Shown here: positions 53,568 through 64,000 of the stretch, piece by piece
How the letters are laid out: each line of letters begins with the position of its first letter
Numbering within the stretch: position 1 is the stretch's first letter
Assembly: GCA_027563935.2 (NCBI GenBank)
Contig: JANVAS020000231.1
Span: forward strand, 14,278,001 to 14,342,000
From: Costus lasius
Taxonomy: Eukaryota; Streptophyta; Magnoliopsida; Zingiberales; Costaceae
Direction of reading: 5' to 3'
Length of the DNA: 64,000 nt
Position numbers and translations under genes: made by a program
The notes under the pieces: model-generated
What the model saw: the letters and a program-made list of their open reading frames with translations, nothing else
Databases searched by the model: none
What the model was told of the DNA's origin: nothing

Positions 53568-56249
53568 CTATTCTAATTTTCCATTAAGGAAAGCGGTCTT
53601 CACATCCATCTGCCAGATCTCATAATCATAATATGCCGCCATCGCGAGAATAATCCGAATAGACTTGAACATAGCTACAGGAGAGAAAGTTTCATCATAA
53701 TCTATTCCGTAGATTTGTTTGAAACCTTTCGCAACTAGCCTGCCTTTATAGGTAACCACGTTACCATCCATGTCCATCTTCTTCTTGAAGATCCATTTAC
53801 AGCCTATAGGGATTACTCCCGGAGGCGGATCAACCAAATCCCAAACTTGGTTATCTGACATGGAGTCCATCTCGGCTCGCATAGCTTCAAGCCATCTTGC
53901 TGATTCCGGTCCACTGACCGCATCCGCATAAGTGAGGGGTTCATCATCAATGATGTAGACTCCGTCATAGCGCTCAGGCTGGCGACGGATCCTTCCCGAT
54001 CTTCGCGGTTCCCGTGATATCTGAGCCTCAGGTTGTTCAATAACCTGATCTACTGGCTCAGGCTCATCCAACTGAGCTTGACTACTTTGTCCTTCTTCTG
54101 GATTCTCATCCAGCTTTATTTCTCTCCCACTGGCTTCTTGCAGAAGAAATTCTTTCTCAAGAAAAATAGCCGTCCGAGCAACAAATACTTTGTTCTCTTT
54201 GGGATCGTAGAAATAATAACCCTTAGTTTCCTTAGGGTAACCGACAAAGATACATTTCTCAGATCTGCTCTCTAGTTTCCCAGAGGCGAGCTTTTTGACA
54301 TAAGCCTCGCAACCCCAGATCTTGATAAATGTCAAGCTCGGCTGTTTCCCATACCATAACTCATATGGAGTCTTTGAAACGGCCTTGGATGGCACTCGGT
54401 TTAGTACCTTTGCAGCTGTTTCCAGTGCAAATCCCCAAAAGGAGTAAGGTAGAGTAGCCTGACTCATCATAGAACGAACCATATCCAGTAATGTTCTATT
54501 TCTCCTCTCGGACACACCATTCCATTGCGGTGTTCCTGGCGGAGTGAGCTGTGAGATAATCCCACACTCCTTCAGATAGTCAGTAAACTCATGACTCAAG
54601 TATTCTCCACCTCGATCTGAGCGAAGTGCCTTGATATTTCGGCCTAGCTGATTTTGTACTTCATTTTTGAACTCTTTGAACTTGTCAAAAGATTCACTCT
54701 TATGTCTCATAAGATAGACATAACCATACCTACTGAAATCATCAGTAAAGGTAATGAAGTATGAATAGCCACCTCTGGCATGTTTACTAAATGGCCCACA
54801 CACATCACTGTGAATGAGGTCAAGTAAACCTGAAGCCCTTTGACCTTTGTTGGAAAAAGGAGACTTCGTCATTTTACCCATTAAACAAGCTTTGCTTGTA
54901 TCAAGCTCCTCATAGGAGAATGATCCCAGCAGTCCATAGTCATGCAACCGCTTAATGCGCTTCTTGTTAATATGGCCTAAACGACTATGCCATAGCAAGG
55001 TGCTGTCATCAGCATACTTGGCTTTCTTAACATCAATCTGTTGTATAGAACATTCCATGTCCAACATGAATAACCCATTGTTAATTGACCCAGTAGCATA
55101 AACAATATTATCAAAAGAAATGTAACACTTTGAAATCTTGCATTCAAAGGAAAACCCTTTCCTGACAAGAGCAGGAATAGAGATAATATTCTTAGTTATG
55201 CTTGGTACAAAATAACAATTGTCCAGTTCTAATACAAGACCAGATGGTAAAGAGATGTGATAAACTCCTACAGCAACAGCAGCAACCCGTGCCCCGTTTC
55301 CTACTCGTAGGTCCACCTCATGCTGTCCCACCTGTCTTCTTCTCTTGAGTTCCTGTACATTTGAACAAATGTGAACTCCACATGCAGTGTCTAACACCCA
55401 TGAAATAGAAGAAGAAACCATGACTTCAGTCACGAAAATACCTGAGCCAGAAGCGAAAGAGTTGCTTCCCTTCTTATCTCCTTGGAGCGCTTTACAGTCC
55501 TTTTTCCAGTGACCCAGCTGGCCACAATGGAAACATCTGTATTCCTTCGACCGCTTTACTTTTTGCTTCAGAGCCTTGTTGTAGCTCTTGACAGGGGCTT
55601 TGCCCTTCTTCCCCTTCTTCTTGTTCCTAGAAGGAACCATGAGGACAGAGGATGAAGGCGTTCCCTTCTCACGAGACTGAGTCTGCTCAGTAGTCAAGAG
55701 CATGTTCAGTAACTCTGCTGGCGTACAGTCGATCTTGTTTATATTAAAATTAATAATGAAAGGATCGAAAGAGGCCGGGAGAGACTGCAGGATGATATCT
55801 ACAACAAGCTCCTGATTGATGGTATGTCCCAGTTTCTCTAGAGCCTCCTTGTACCCAATCATCTTGAGCACATGAGCTCCAACTGGACTCCCTTCAGTCA
55901 GTTTGCTCTGAAAGAAAAGTTTAGTCAAATTATAGTGTTCAGTCCTTGCCTGTGCTGCATACAGCATCTTGAGGTTTGCTATAATTTCTATAGCAGATAA
56001 ATCCTCATGCTGACGTTGCAGCTGTGGCGTCATAGACGCTAGCATAAGGCAAGCGACGTCAATGCTATCATTGACATGCTTTTCATAAGCTTCCCGAACC
56101 GCCCTTGCGGCGTTCGCAGCGGGTTGAGGCGGTATAGCCGTCTCAAGGACATACAGTTTCCTCTCAGCCTTAAGAACAATCTTAAGGTGTCTGTACCAGT
56201 CTGAGAAGTTTGGCCCAGCAAACTTCTCCCTTTCCAGTAGGGATCGCAC
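53568..56249 (-). CDS. gag-pol: Angela-like gag, protease, integrase, start of RT
   Basis: 893 codons. Gag spans about 1-235, with an intact zinc knuckle (C239, C242, H247, C252). The protease has DTA at 287-289. The integrase HHCC has H421, H426 and C455, but Ser at 452 where Cys is expected. The integrase catalytic triad is D482, D545, E581. A GKQ/proline-rich linker follows, then RT from about 785 with catalytic D882. The frame ends at a TAG in NGKLE-stop-DVYMTQPEGF, where relatives have an acidic residue. The first codon shown is GTG; a TAG lies 36-39 bases upstream and no ATG in between, while copia-2 has an ATG at the homologous place (46748). So the start codon appears lost. Confidence 0.93.
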   Translation of the reverse strand: MRSLLEREKFAGPNFSDWYRHLKIVLKAERKLYVLETAIPPQPAANAARAVREAYEKHVNDSIDVACLMLASMTPQLQRQHEDLSAIEIIANLKMLYAAQARTEHYNLTKLFFQSKLTEGSPVGAHVLKMIGYKEALEKLGHTINQELVVDIILQSLPASFDPFIINFNINKIDCTPAELLNMLLTTEQTQSREKGTPSSSVLMVPSRNKKKGKKGKAPVKSYNKALKQKVKRSKEYRCFHCGQLGHWKKDCKALQGDKKGSNSFASGSGIFVTEVMVSSSISWVLDTACGVHICSNVQELKRRRQVGQHEVDLRVGNGARVAAVAVGVYHISLPSGLVLELDNCYFVPSITKNIISIPALVRKGFSFECKISKCYISFDNIVYATGSINNGLFMLDMECSIQQIDVKKAKYADDSTLLWHSRLGHINKKRIKRLHDYGLLGSFSYEELDTSKACLMGKMTKSPFSNKGQRASGLLDLIHSDVCGPFSKHARGGYSYFITFTDDFSRYGYVYLMRHKSESFDKFKEFKNEVQNQLGRNIKALRSDRGGEYLSHEFTDYLKECGIISQLTPPGTPQWNGVSERRNRTLLDMVRSMMSQATLPYSFWGFALETAAKVLNRVPSKAVSKTPYELWYGKQPSLTFIKIWGCEAYVKKLASGKLESRSEKCIFVGYPKETKGYYFYDPKENKVFVARTAIFLEKEFLLQEASGREIKLDENPEEGQSSQAQLDEPEPVDQVIEQPEAQISREPRRSGRIRRQPERYDGVYIIDDEPLTYADAVSGPESARWLEAMRAEMDSMSDNQVWDLVDPPPGVIPIGCKWIFKKKMDMDGNVVTYKGRLVAKGFKQIYGIDYDETFSPVAMFKSIRIILAMAAYYDYEIWQMDVKTAFLNGKLE

Positions 56250-58083
56250 ATTGAAGGCTGTGGTGTTCGTTGCTGCAGTAATCTACAACAATGCAAGAAC
56301 AGCAAGGTCAGTATCAATGTTAGAATCAATTCAGGACTTAAGAATGATTCTTTTCTCACTATTTTATCTGACTGAAAAATCTAGTAAAACAGTCCGAAAG
56401 AGTGAAACTCTTTTAGTGAGATGGGATCCAGATTTCAAACTTGGTCTCCGCGTCCCGCTCAGGCGAGATAAGATGCACAGAGAGTACAAGCACTAATCTC
56501 TGGTAGGCAATCCCTGCCAATCACCAACCCGTGCGATTCCCCTTCATCTGGGCAATCCAGCAGACTGTGCCAACTGAGTTGGTACAACACAGTCTCTGAT
56601 CCCACAGATGGCTGCCTCCATATAGCTACCATATGCTCAGTATGTAGCCTACATGGTTAAGCTGACCCGACCTACTCCCTGGACCACCACGTGCTATGCT
56701 GAGCAACGAGAAGCGATAAATCCCTTCTCTGTAACACGCAGGTGTAATCTCACACCGTCTGAAGATAGATGGGCGTGCCCACTGAGTGGGTACAACACGG
56801 CCCCAACGATAGTCAGAACAGTGAGGTTTCGCGTCAGAAGGCTATCGTGCTTGATATTTAACGTTGGATTTTAACGGTCCTTTTATCTTCTTACTATCAT
56901 TCAAATCCTATGGTGATAGCAGAAGAATAAATCATGCAGTTACTAAATTACTGAAACAGTAAATTAAAAGCATGATGATCTTATGTGGTAAAAGCCCATT
57001 AAGCCTAAGTAAGACCTTAATTAACTTAAGTCTTCACTTGAGCTCTTCTTGGGTCTTTTGCATTTTCTCTGGCCCAACCCGGGCCCAAGCGCCCACTGCA
57101 GCTCAGGTGCGCCCACCAGGTAAAATGCGCCTGTCCTAGAGTCGAACCCTAGACCTCCCACTGGTGAAGCCACTTGCTGCATGCGCCTCTGCCAAGTGTG
57201 CTCTGTGCTCATGTCTGATTAAAATACAATTTAATCTATCTAGACATGATTGACACGCAGGTCAATAACACTTTATAAATTAATTAAAATGTGATACGCA
57301 GATCACAATAAATAATTTACAATATTTAATCCAGGCTCGCAGGCCCCAGCACAGCACACATTAAATTTTGGCAGCCCACATAAGATTAAATAAACACTCA
57401 TCATGTTATACAAACATCATGTGATCCAATCAAGAAAATAAAATTTTTGAAAAACCCATTGGCATCAATTTTATTTCCTTATGTGCCCTACTACCTTACA
57501 ACGGTCCATTAATAGGGATCCACTCATCAGACCTAGTCAGACCCACTTCCCTTGCATGCACCAAGTCCTAACTGACTTGAGGCGACCTAATGGTCAACCA
57601 TGCATGCGCTGGGCTGAACGACCCTCATGAGTTCTGGCAAGCGGGTGTGACCCCGGGCCTAACTCATGAGCGTTCACTGGTTGTCTCAACCAGACATCGC
57701 TACACGCCTGTCTGCAGTCGACCTATAGCCACCTCATGCTCGTGCATAGGTGCCATCTGGTCGACCCATCTAGGCTGTCAGATAGTCTGATCAGACTGTT
57801 GGGTCTAGACTCGAGTGATGACTTCAACCCTAATAACCCGTCTAAGTTTTTGAAGTAGGCGCTTAGATCTAATGATAGGCGCGCAAGTAAATGAGTTTTC
57901 ACAAAAACTACAACATGCGCAAATGAAAAACATCATACATGCGCCAATGAAAAACATAGATATCTAAGCATGTAGTTCACGGCATGATGATAAACCTTAG
58001 AGCTAAGCATAAGCGCAAACATGGATCACACATTAATATCAAGCAATCATATGATCATATAAAAACCAGGCTCTGATACCAAT
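56250..58083 (-). other. Angela-like leader with three hairpins
   Basis: About 1.8 kb, noncoding. Sense order: CCCAC/GTGGG at 56778-56790, CCAAC/GTTGG at 56570-56582, and TCTCGC/GCGGGA (one G-U) at 56453-56468. Starts are about 208 and 114 nt apart, as in copia-1 and copia-2. Each follows a shared flank (GTGTTGTA or TGTGCATC). The primer-binding site is at 58069-58080 (TGGTATCAGAGC on the minus strand, exact). Confidence 0.75.
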
Positions 58084-59773
58084 TGAAAGTCCCTAAGGGG
58101 CGGGGTCGAAACCCTAATAGGCGCATATCAGAGGATTCTTAGCAGAAGAATCTAGGGTTTCTAAGGATCGGTTTGCATATATCTATGATCAACTTGAATA
58201 GATCGATAAAGATTCTTACCAATGCCATTTCTTGGATGGCGACTTGGAAGCAGAGAGTGATGCCGCTCTCCTCCAAAGCAGACACACACAAGATGAGTCT
58301 CGGCTTCTTCTTGTTGCTCCTTGTGCTAGCAAGGCTCCAAGAGTCCTGATCGAATGAAAGGGAAGATGAGAAGAACTCTTGCTTGGGCGAATTTTTTTTT
58401 TTCTCTTCCTTGGCGTGAGCCTTCTTCACCACGAGAGAGCAAGCGGCGATGAGAGAGGAGAGAACGAGCGAGAATAGAGCGATCCACTTCTAACGTGGAG
58501 GCGTGCACCATGTTTAGAAGTCATGCTATCCAAAAATAGCAAAAACTCAACGTGTTCAAGCGTTCAAGTCAAATGAACGATCGCAACATTCTCCTCTTTG
58601 AACTATGCGCTCACTTGATGAGCCAGTTCAATTCATTTGGTTCAAAGACCAAAATAAACCAAGCCTTGATCCAGATCACATTAAACCAAAAGGCTCAAGA
58701 TCTGACCATTCATCTCTTGATGCTCTTGATCTCACCGATCTAGCATCCAATCTCTCGATCGAAGCTTACCGATCTCAAGCCCTAATCAATCAAACATGAT
58801 CAGACCAGATCTCACTTACAATCAGAGATTAAATCCCTTTAAACTGAACCAAAACAATTCAGTCCACACGATCTGACATAAGTAAGCCATATCATCAAAT
58901 TGTGCGACCCTAAGGGTTTCCTTTAAATGTCGGTAACGATAACTTACGTTATCACGATCAGTGAGGGGTATCTAGCAACACATCACTGTCTCCCGATATA
59001 AAGGAAAGAGTCTTCCAAGACTACACCCAAACCACAGCACAAGTGTGAATCCACTTCACTAGGCATACATGTTTCCTTTGCCACTGGATGTTCTTATTGG
59101 ACAAGCGTGTCAAGCCTTGTAATTCCAATATGATGAGAATGATTAGATCAGATGAAACATAGTCATCCGGGTATGGCCATACACTTTCTCAATCATCTCA
59201 TCCAGGGGGCCCCTATAGAACATCACACTCCTTCCAAGGAGACGGCAATCCTATATTTATCACTAGCGCCCTAACATGACTCATGCTCATTATCCAAGAT
59301 AGTCTATAACCATTATGTTTCAAATGATATTGAACTACCTCAAAACAATGCCAATCATCATTTAGAAACACAAGTGATCTCAAGTCAGAGGAAGTATGCC
59401 ACTTGTTTGCATATAAGGATTATTCACATTGTGACAAGCAATTGAATATCCTAAGTAGGGTCTGTCCAGTACATCCAATGTACCCATGAGTCTACATCTT
59501 ATTCCATGCTCGAAGCATCCTATAATATTAGAACACATATTAGTCTCAATCATATCAAGGCTGTCTCATGTTCACCAAGATATCTCGACTAAGGACAAAA
59601 CTGCATGTCAGCCAAGCTGAACAGCTTTGAGACATTATTCAGAAGTATACATATTGCAGCAGATAATGTAACAACCTGAATAACAACCATTGCCTTTATA
59701 AACATTGAGTTTATACATGATACTGATATAATCCCAAGGCCTCAAACATTAGCCTTAAGGGCATACCCCAACA
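58084..59773 (-). repeat. Angela-like 5' LTR (1690 bp)
   Basis: Partner of 50660-52347. Palindrome at 59171-59182. Followed by ACAAT and the rest of Athila LTR C. Confidence 0.95.
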
Positions 59774-59778
59774 ACAAT
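59774..59778. repeat. Target-site duplication ACAAT, right
   Basis: Matches 50655-50659. Confidence 0.95.
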
Positions 59779-60315
59779 TACAGCCCGTGAAGATAATTAC
59801 GGCAGTGCCATAATTTCTTTTGTAGAAAATTTTGGAGGAATTACGAGCTATAATAAAAACCACGGTAGTGCCGTGATTTATCTCTCTTGCTTTAAATCTG
59901 ACTTCAATGTGATAAATTTTATGGTGGTGCCGTAATTGTCTCTGTGAAGAATCAACCAGAAATTACGATCGAGAGAATAATAAATTATGGTGGTACCGTG
60001 ATTCTTCCGTTAACTCCAATAAATCTACAGTCGTAATCAAAATTACGGCTCTGCTGTAATTTTGCTGAACGGTCCGATTGTCCTGTAATTTGACATATAA
60101 TCTCCTCTTGATGATAGGAATTCGTCTATGCATGCAAAGTATTTGAAATCCATTAAAATAAAGACTGTCATTTCCTGAAATTGATTAAAAATAAGAAAAG
60201 GTGTAGATTCTGAAATATTTAACAAATAAGGCATAAAAATAAGCAAAAGAGTACGAATATGACTGAAAAGACTAATAAATCAATAAAAAATATACTATAA
60301 ATTTTTGAGTCATCA
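59779..60315 (-). repeat. Athila-type LTR C, second part
   Basis: Continues 49771-50654. Contains ATTACGGCAGTGCCATAA-type palindromes and ends with GAGTCATCA, like the LTR ends at 23592 and 31933. Diverged from them. Confidence 0.8.
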
Positions 60316-60783
60316 AAATATATAAGACTCAAACTTTGCTTGTCCTCAAGCAAATAAAGAAATCAATTCTGATAATGGAGAATAAACTTTCTTATGAAAA
60401 ATAAATTTCTAAAATATAACCATCTATGAAAATTTCCACCAAATGCCACATAAAATTTCAAATAAATATATCATCTTTCAAAATTAATCCTCAAGATTAA
60501 CAACTTGTTTAAATAAAACTTCGCAACTTGTATAATCATAATTTTTAATCTCATGAGTTCTCCTCATTTTAGTTCAAATTTATAATACTTTTGTTTATAG
60601 GAATAGAATCTCCAAAATCTTTTTCCACTCAGATTTTCTCTCTCTCCTCGCTTTTTATCTTTGACATTCTCTAAATCGATTACCACCTTTTTTTTCTGGT
60701 GACAAATTTAGAGTACATCAACCACATAGACGATGTAATAAAACTCTTATCTTTTTGGTAGGAAGAATCTTACCTTAAGAATC
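60316..60783 (-). other. Athila-type 3' untranslated region (copy C)
   Basis: Matches 23593-24060 in order: CTTTGCTTGTCCTCAAGCAA, AATAAATTTCTAAAATA, ATAAAACTTCGCAAC, TCTTTTTCCACTCA. No gene. Confidence 0.8.
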
Positions 60784-61225
60784 TCACAGAGCTTTACTCA
60801 TCAACGCCATAATTTGTCTCCTCATCCTCTGCATCAGCCGAGGTAGCGTCCATGGGATCATCCTGACCACCTTCTTGACCCCCATCTCCATCTTCACCGC
60901 CGTCCTCACCACCATCTCCATAACCAAATCTATCATAGAGAAAGTTTTCCATCTATTACATATAAGTCCCCAGCTCCTCAACATCTTCATGAATATACCA
61001 AATGGCATCAAGCATCTTCTCCATGAGGCAACCTTGATGGTACACCTCCGCAGAAAGGGCCTGAAAGCCAGGGTCTTGAGAACTAGTCCATTCTCTCTAA
61101 TTGATAGTAGCTTTGCATGAGGAACCTGTAGCTCGGTATGATGGAGACTCAGCAGCTCGACGTGGCGGTGAATCCATACTCATGCCGAATGGGTCATCAC
61201 TACCACCCTAGGTGGGTGGCTGACG
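60784..61225 (-). pseudogene. Athila env-position ORF, C-terminal remnant
   Basis: Matches the end of the ORF at 24785-25190: an ENFLYDRFGYGD segment, an acidic Gly-rich tail, and a stop at 60794-60796. In-frame stops occur in front of ENFLYDRF (GTYM then two stops). The fragment is cut near 61225 by E-family sequence. Confidence 0.75.
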
Positions 61226-61940
61226 CAGCGGATGTAGGGGCCTTAATTTTCGTACTCTAGGGGAACTAGACGATGATGATGAAAGCGAGAGAGGGTCTTG
61301 AGACGAGGGAGGTTAAAACGCATGCAGACGGGAAAGCCACGAGAAAACCGATGAGAACGACGAGTAGATGTTTCTTGAGCAATACCCAAACGCGCGGAGA
61401 GACAACGGTTCGATTACTAAGGAAACTACTCACCTTTACTCGTAGAGCCAAATTTTTTTCTTCAAGCAAGCTCGTGTAATCAGAACCTTCACGATGCTAC
61501 GAAGGCGACAATCCACAAGTGCAAGACCCAATGTCGAAAGCACAGGGACCGAATGCGAGATCGTTTGAAAAGGACCCAGAGCCTGGTGAGGGTTCTCCGG
61601 GTGTTTTAATTGAAAGCAGTAAATGAGCAGAATACAAGAACGAGGGAGCTCTAGGCAAGTTCCTCGGAGTTGGTGTACCTAGGCATTGCGCGGGGAAGGC
61701 GACTACTACAACCGAACTGAAAACAACACAAGCCCTCAGCCCTCTCTTATAGATCAAGAGTGAATGAGGGTCACATGCACAACACATGAGGGTAGTTGGA
61801 GAAGCCAACTCCCTCTAACTACCTAAAAGAAGGTCAATATTCCTTCAAAACAAACTAAAGTAACATGCTAACTACTTCTGTAGGGAATATGCCAAGGGAT
61901 GGGGCGCATGAGCTGAGACGTTTGGGCCATTGAACAGGCC
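61226..61940 (-). mobile_element. E-family fragment (right-end module)
   Basis: The minus strand follows 42960-43800 of element E: GGCCCA-rich start, CTTGATCTATAAGAGAGGG, GTAGTAGTCGCCTTCCCCG, a TTTGGCTCTACGAGTAAAGGTGAGTAG stretch (read in two parts), CCCTCGTCTCAAGACCCTCTC, and the terminal CCCCTACATC. Several open frames here are not gene-like. Confidence 0.75.
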
Positions 61941-61943
61941 ACT

Positions 61944-64000
61944 TGTTGGTGTATATGCCCTAGGACGTAGTTTTGGTCCATCTTTGTACTACTTGACTCT
62001 GATATTAATATATATCTTTCTGGCATTGTCGTTATCATTGTTTGTCTACACCTGCGATTGTGTACTTACATGATAATGTCCCTGGAGACAGATTGGATTT
62101 GTGCTCGAACTATAGTCCCCAGTCAATGTACCTGAGTAGATATGGGACAACTCTGGTACTTGAGAGACTGGTATGTGGGCTGGTTAGGCACGTGGTGCTA
62201 ACGCAGACACATGGGTGTATCATTGGAGGATATACTGGATAGACCCGCTGTGAGACTATGACTTGGTGTCATGAGTTATCCTCACAAGTGACAGGAGATG
62301 CATTGATCCCTTGACTTGAGGTCATTGACCATTCTATATGGTTAGGGACTTGCTTTGATGCAACCTAACACCTTGCCGTAGTTGGGAGGTCATAACGGTT
62401 GTCATTGAGCATGTCATGACCCATATAAGAAGGTCAATGGACAGACATAGGATTTGCCCCTTCCTTAGGGAAGTATGATATCCATGGAGCTCCCTTATGG
62501 TTCTATGACTGAGAGTGTATGGCCATACCCAGGTGAGAACCTGTTTTAGTCATAGCCATGTGATTGGATGAAAACAAGTGGTGACACACTTGTCCAATCG
62601 GATATCAGTACGGCAAAGAGACTGTAATGCATCTGTACCTAGTTGCGATGATGGGGATGTCGATGTCGATATCCATTCCAATAACCTGGGTAGCAACGAT
62701 GCACTGCTAGGTGCCACTCACTGCTTGTGATGACCTTTGGTCAGCACTGCCAGCGTTAGAGGAACCTACAGGGTCGCACACCTTGATACTCGAGTTTTCA
62801 TATTGATCGGGTAGCCTTTAGATCAAGTTATTGGATAACTCGAATCTATTTGGGAGATTTCATCAGCGCCAATGGGCCTGATGAGATGGAAGAAACTTAT
62901 TGGGGCCAACTTCCGTTTTTGGCATATCGATCAAATTAACCATGGTTAGCCTCATTTAACCATGGGTTAAATTGGATTGGATCCAATAGCTTGGTTAACA
63001 TGCATAATGGACTTTGGGCTTGGCCCATTGCTTAGTTGGGCTTGCTAATAAGTTGTATTAAAGGGCTATGAGGCTTGAAGGGTATAATGGGGATGAATTA
63101 ATGGGATAGGCGCATATGGGATTCTAGTTGGACTAGAATTTGCGCCTATGCCTTGTTTGGTATCTCCTAGGTGATTAAATCAAATTGGATTTGATTAAAT
63201 CACACAAGATAATTGATTGGATTGTGTTTGACAATTGTGGGCTGATTATTAACATAATTAGAGTCCTAATTGGATTAGGACTTGCGCCCAAGCCACATTA
63301 GGCAATCCATCATATTGCCTTGACTAGGTCTAGGTGCATGGATGGGATTAATGCCTCATATGGCATGATATGGGCGTATATGGCTGATGCTTGCTTTGGC
63401 AAGTCTTAGGCGCATATGGGAGTGGAGATTTAATCAATATATTTGATTGGATAATCTCCTAGAATCATGCCCTAATTGTCAACACTTGCCATTCTCCCCT
63501 AACCGCTTCTTGCTCCTATAAATAAGCCCTTACCGCCCCCTCTCTTCATGATGCTAATTCCTTGGAGGCGTGAAGCATTAGAGGGCGACGGCTTGGAGAG
63601 CTTAGAGCTCTTCTTCTTCCATCAAGGGCGCAAGCATGCTTCTTCTCTTCCTTTCCTTGGCGCAAAGGAACAAGAAGGCTTGCGGCGTTGTCTTCTCCTT
63701 CCATCTCCTTGGCGCATCACATCTTGGTGGTGGCGCAAGTTGCTTGGAGGACTCTCCTAAGGCATGGATCTTCTTCCCGAGGCTAGCACTGGGCGAGGAA
63801 GAAGAAAACTTGAGGAATCCGTGTGTGCGAGACTGCAGAGGGCGAACACTTGGGCGCCTTCATCGACATCGGCTTCCAATTGCTTAAAGGTACTTACTAT
63901 CACATCGTGTCGACCCCCTCGCAAGAGATCTTCACTGGGTTTTTTGGGACTAGCCTGCTTCAGGGACATTCTTCCGCTGCATAAAATGTATCCATGGCTC
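61944..64000 (+). repeat. Copia LTR running off the window
   Basis: Starts TGTTGGTGTATATGCCC. The homologous LTR (48389-49770, minus) shows it ends about 60 bp beyond the window. It has the palindrome GTATGGCCATAC at 62517-62528 and a TATA box at 63517-63524. Its orientation suggests the rest of the element lies to the right. Confidence 0.85.
63517..63524 (+). promoter_or_regulatory. TATA box of the terminal copia LTR
   Basis: TATAAATA after TGCTCC, conserved at 48889-48896 (minus). Confidence 0.6.

Larger units (their letters stand above)
50660..59773 (-). mobile_element. Nearly intact Angela-like Ty1/copia element (9.1 kb)
   Basis: LTRs at 50660-52347 and 58084-59773, ACAAT duplication, exact primer-binding site, polypurine tract, and a full gag-protease-integrase-RT-RNase H frame of about 1295 codons with one stop. 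Domain order and the VSERRNRTLLDMVRSMM segment of integrase fit the Angela lineage. The LTRs differ at only about ten positions by eye, so this is the youngest insertion in the window. Confidence 0.96.

Overview
The window looks like nuclear DNA from a flowering plant with a large, repeat-rich genome. It holds nested LTR retrotransposons of typical plant lineages: a chromodomain Ty3 chromovirus, an Athila/Tat-type Ty3 element, and Angela-, SIRE- and TNT1-94-like Ty1/copia elements, with tRNA-iMet or tRNA-Asp primer-binding sites. I could not support any host gene, rRNA, tRNA gene or CRISPR array. The species cannot be named from the sequence.

Layout. 1-11465: a noncoding element family (called E here), minus strand, split at 1290 by an 8.3-kb chromovirus (1295-9615, minus, TSD CTTGA). 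About 11466-14401: a truncated copia element (minus) with one 442-bp LTR. 14402-15342: unassigned. About 15343-44630: one old SIRE-like copia element (plus) blown apart by two insertions. The first, inside its LTR, is a 20.5-kb plus-strand copia element (copia-1, 16165-36692, TSD GTTGA), which itself contains a broken Athila LTR carrying a 10.3-kb Athila element (21657-31933, minus). The second, inside its gag, is a 6.2-kb copy of E (37637-43800, TSD CTCAT). 44633-49770: a copia LTR fragment and a truncated Angela-like element (copia-2, minus). 49771-61225: part of another Athila element (minus), whose LTR is split by a young, nearly intact Angela-like element (50660-59773, minus, TSD ACAAT). 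61226-61940: a third E fragment. 61944-64000: a copia LTR running off the window.

Coding content is gag, protease, integrase, RT/RNase H, chromodomain and an Athila env-position ORF. Every copy has at least one inactivating lesion. The two closest to intact are the chromovirus (one in-frame TAG between protease and RT, degenerate zinc knuckle) and the Angela-like element (one in-frame TAG in RT, lost gag start codon, integrase zinc-finger Cys changed to Ser).

The most interesting signals are noncoding. (1) A compact two-helix motif with fixed spacing (P1, 18 nt, 15-nt hairpin, 13 nt, P1') occurs four times, in E and in the leader of the unrelated chromovirus, and both helices vary by compensating changes. 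(2) E carries a tandem array of about 17 hairpins capped by GNRA-type tetraloops whose inner and outer stems co-vary. (3) Three copia leaders share three hairpins at nearly identical spacing, with constant loops and changing stems. These look like selected RNA (or cruciform DNA) structures. I recognise none of them, and I could not search databases.
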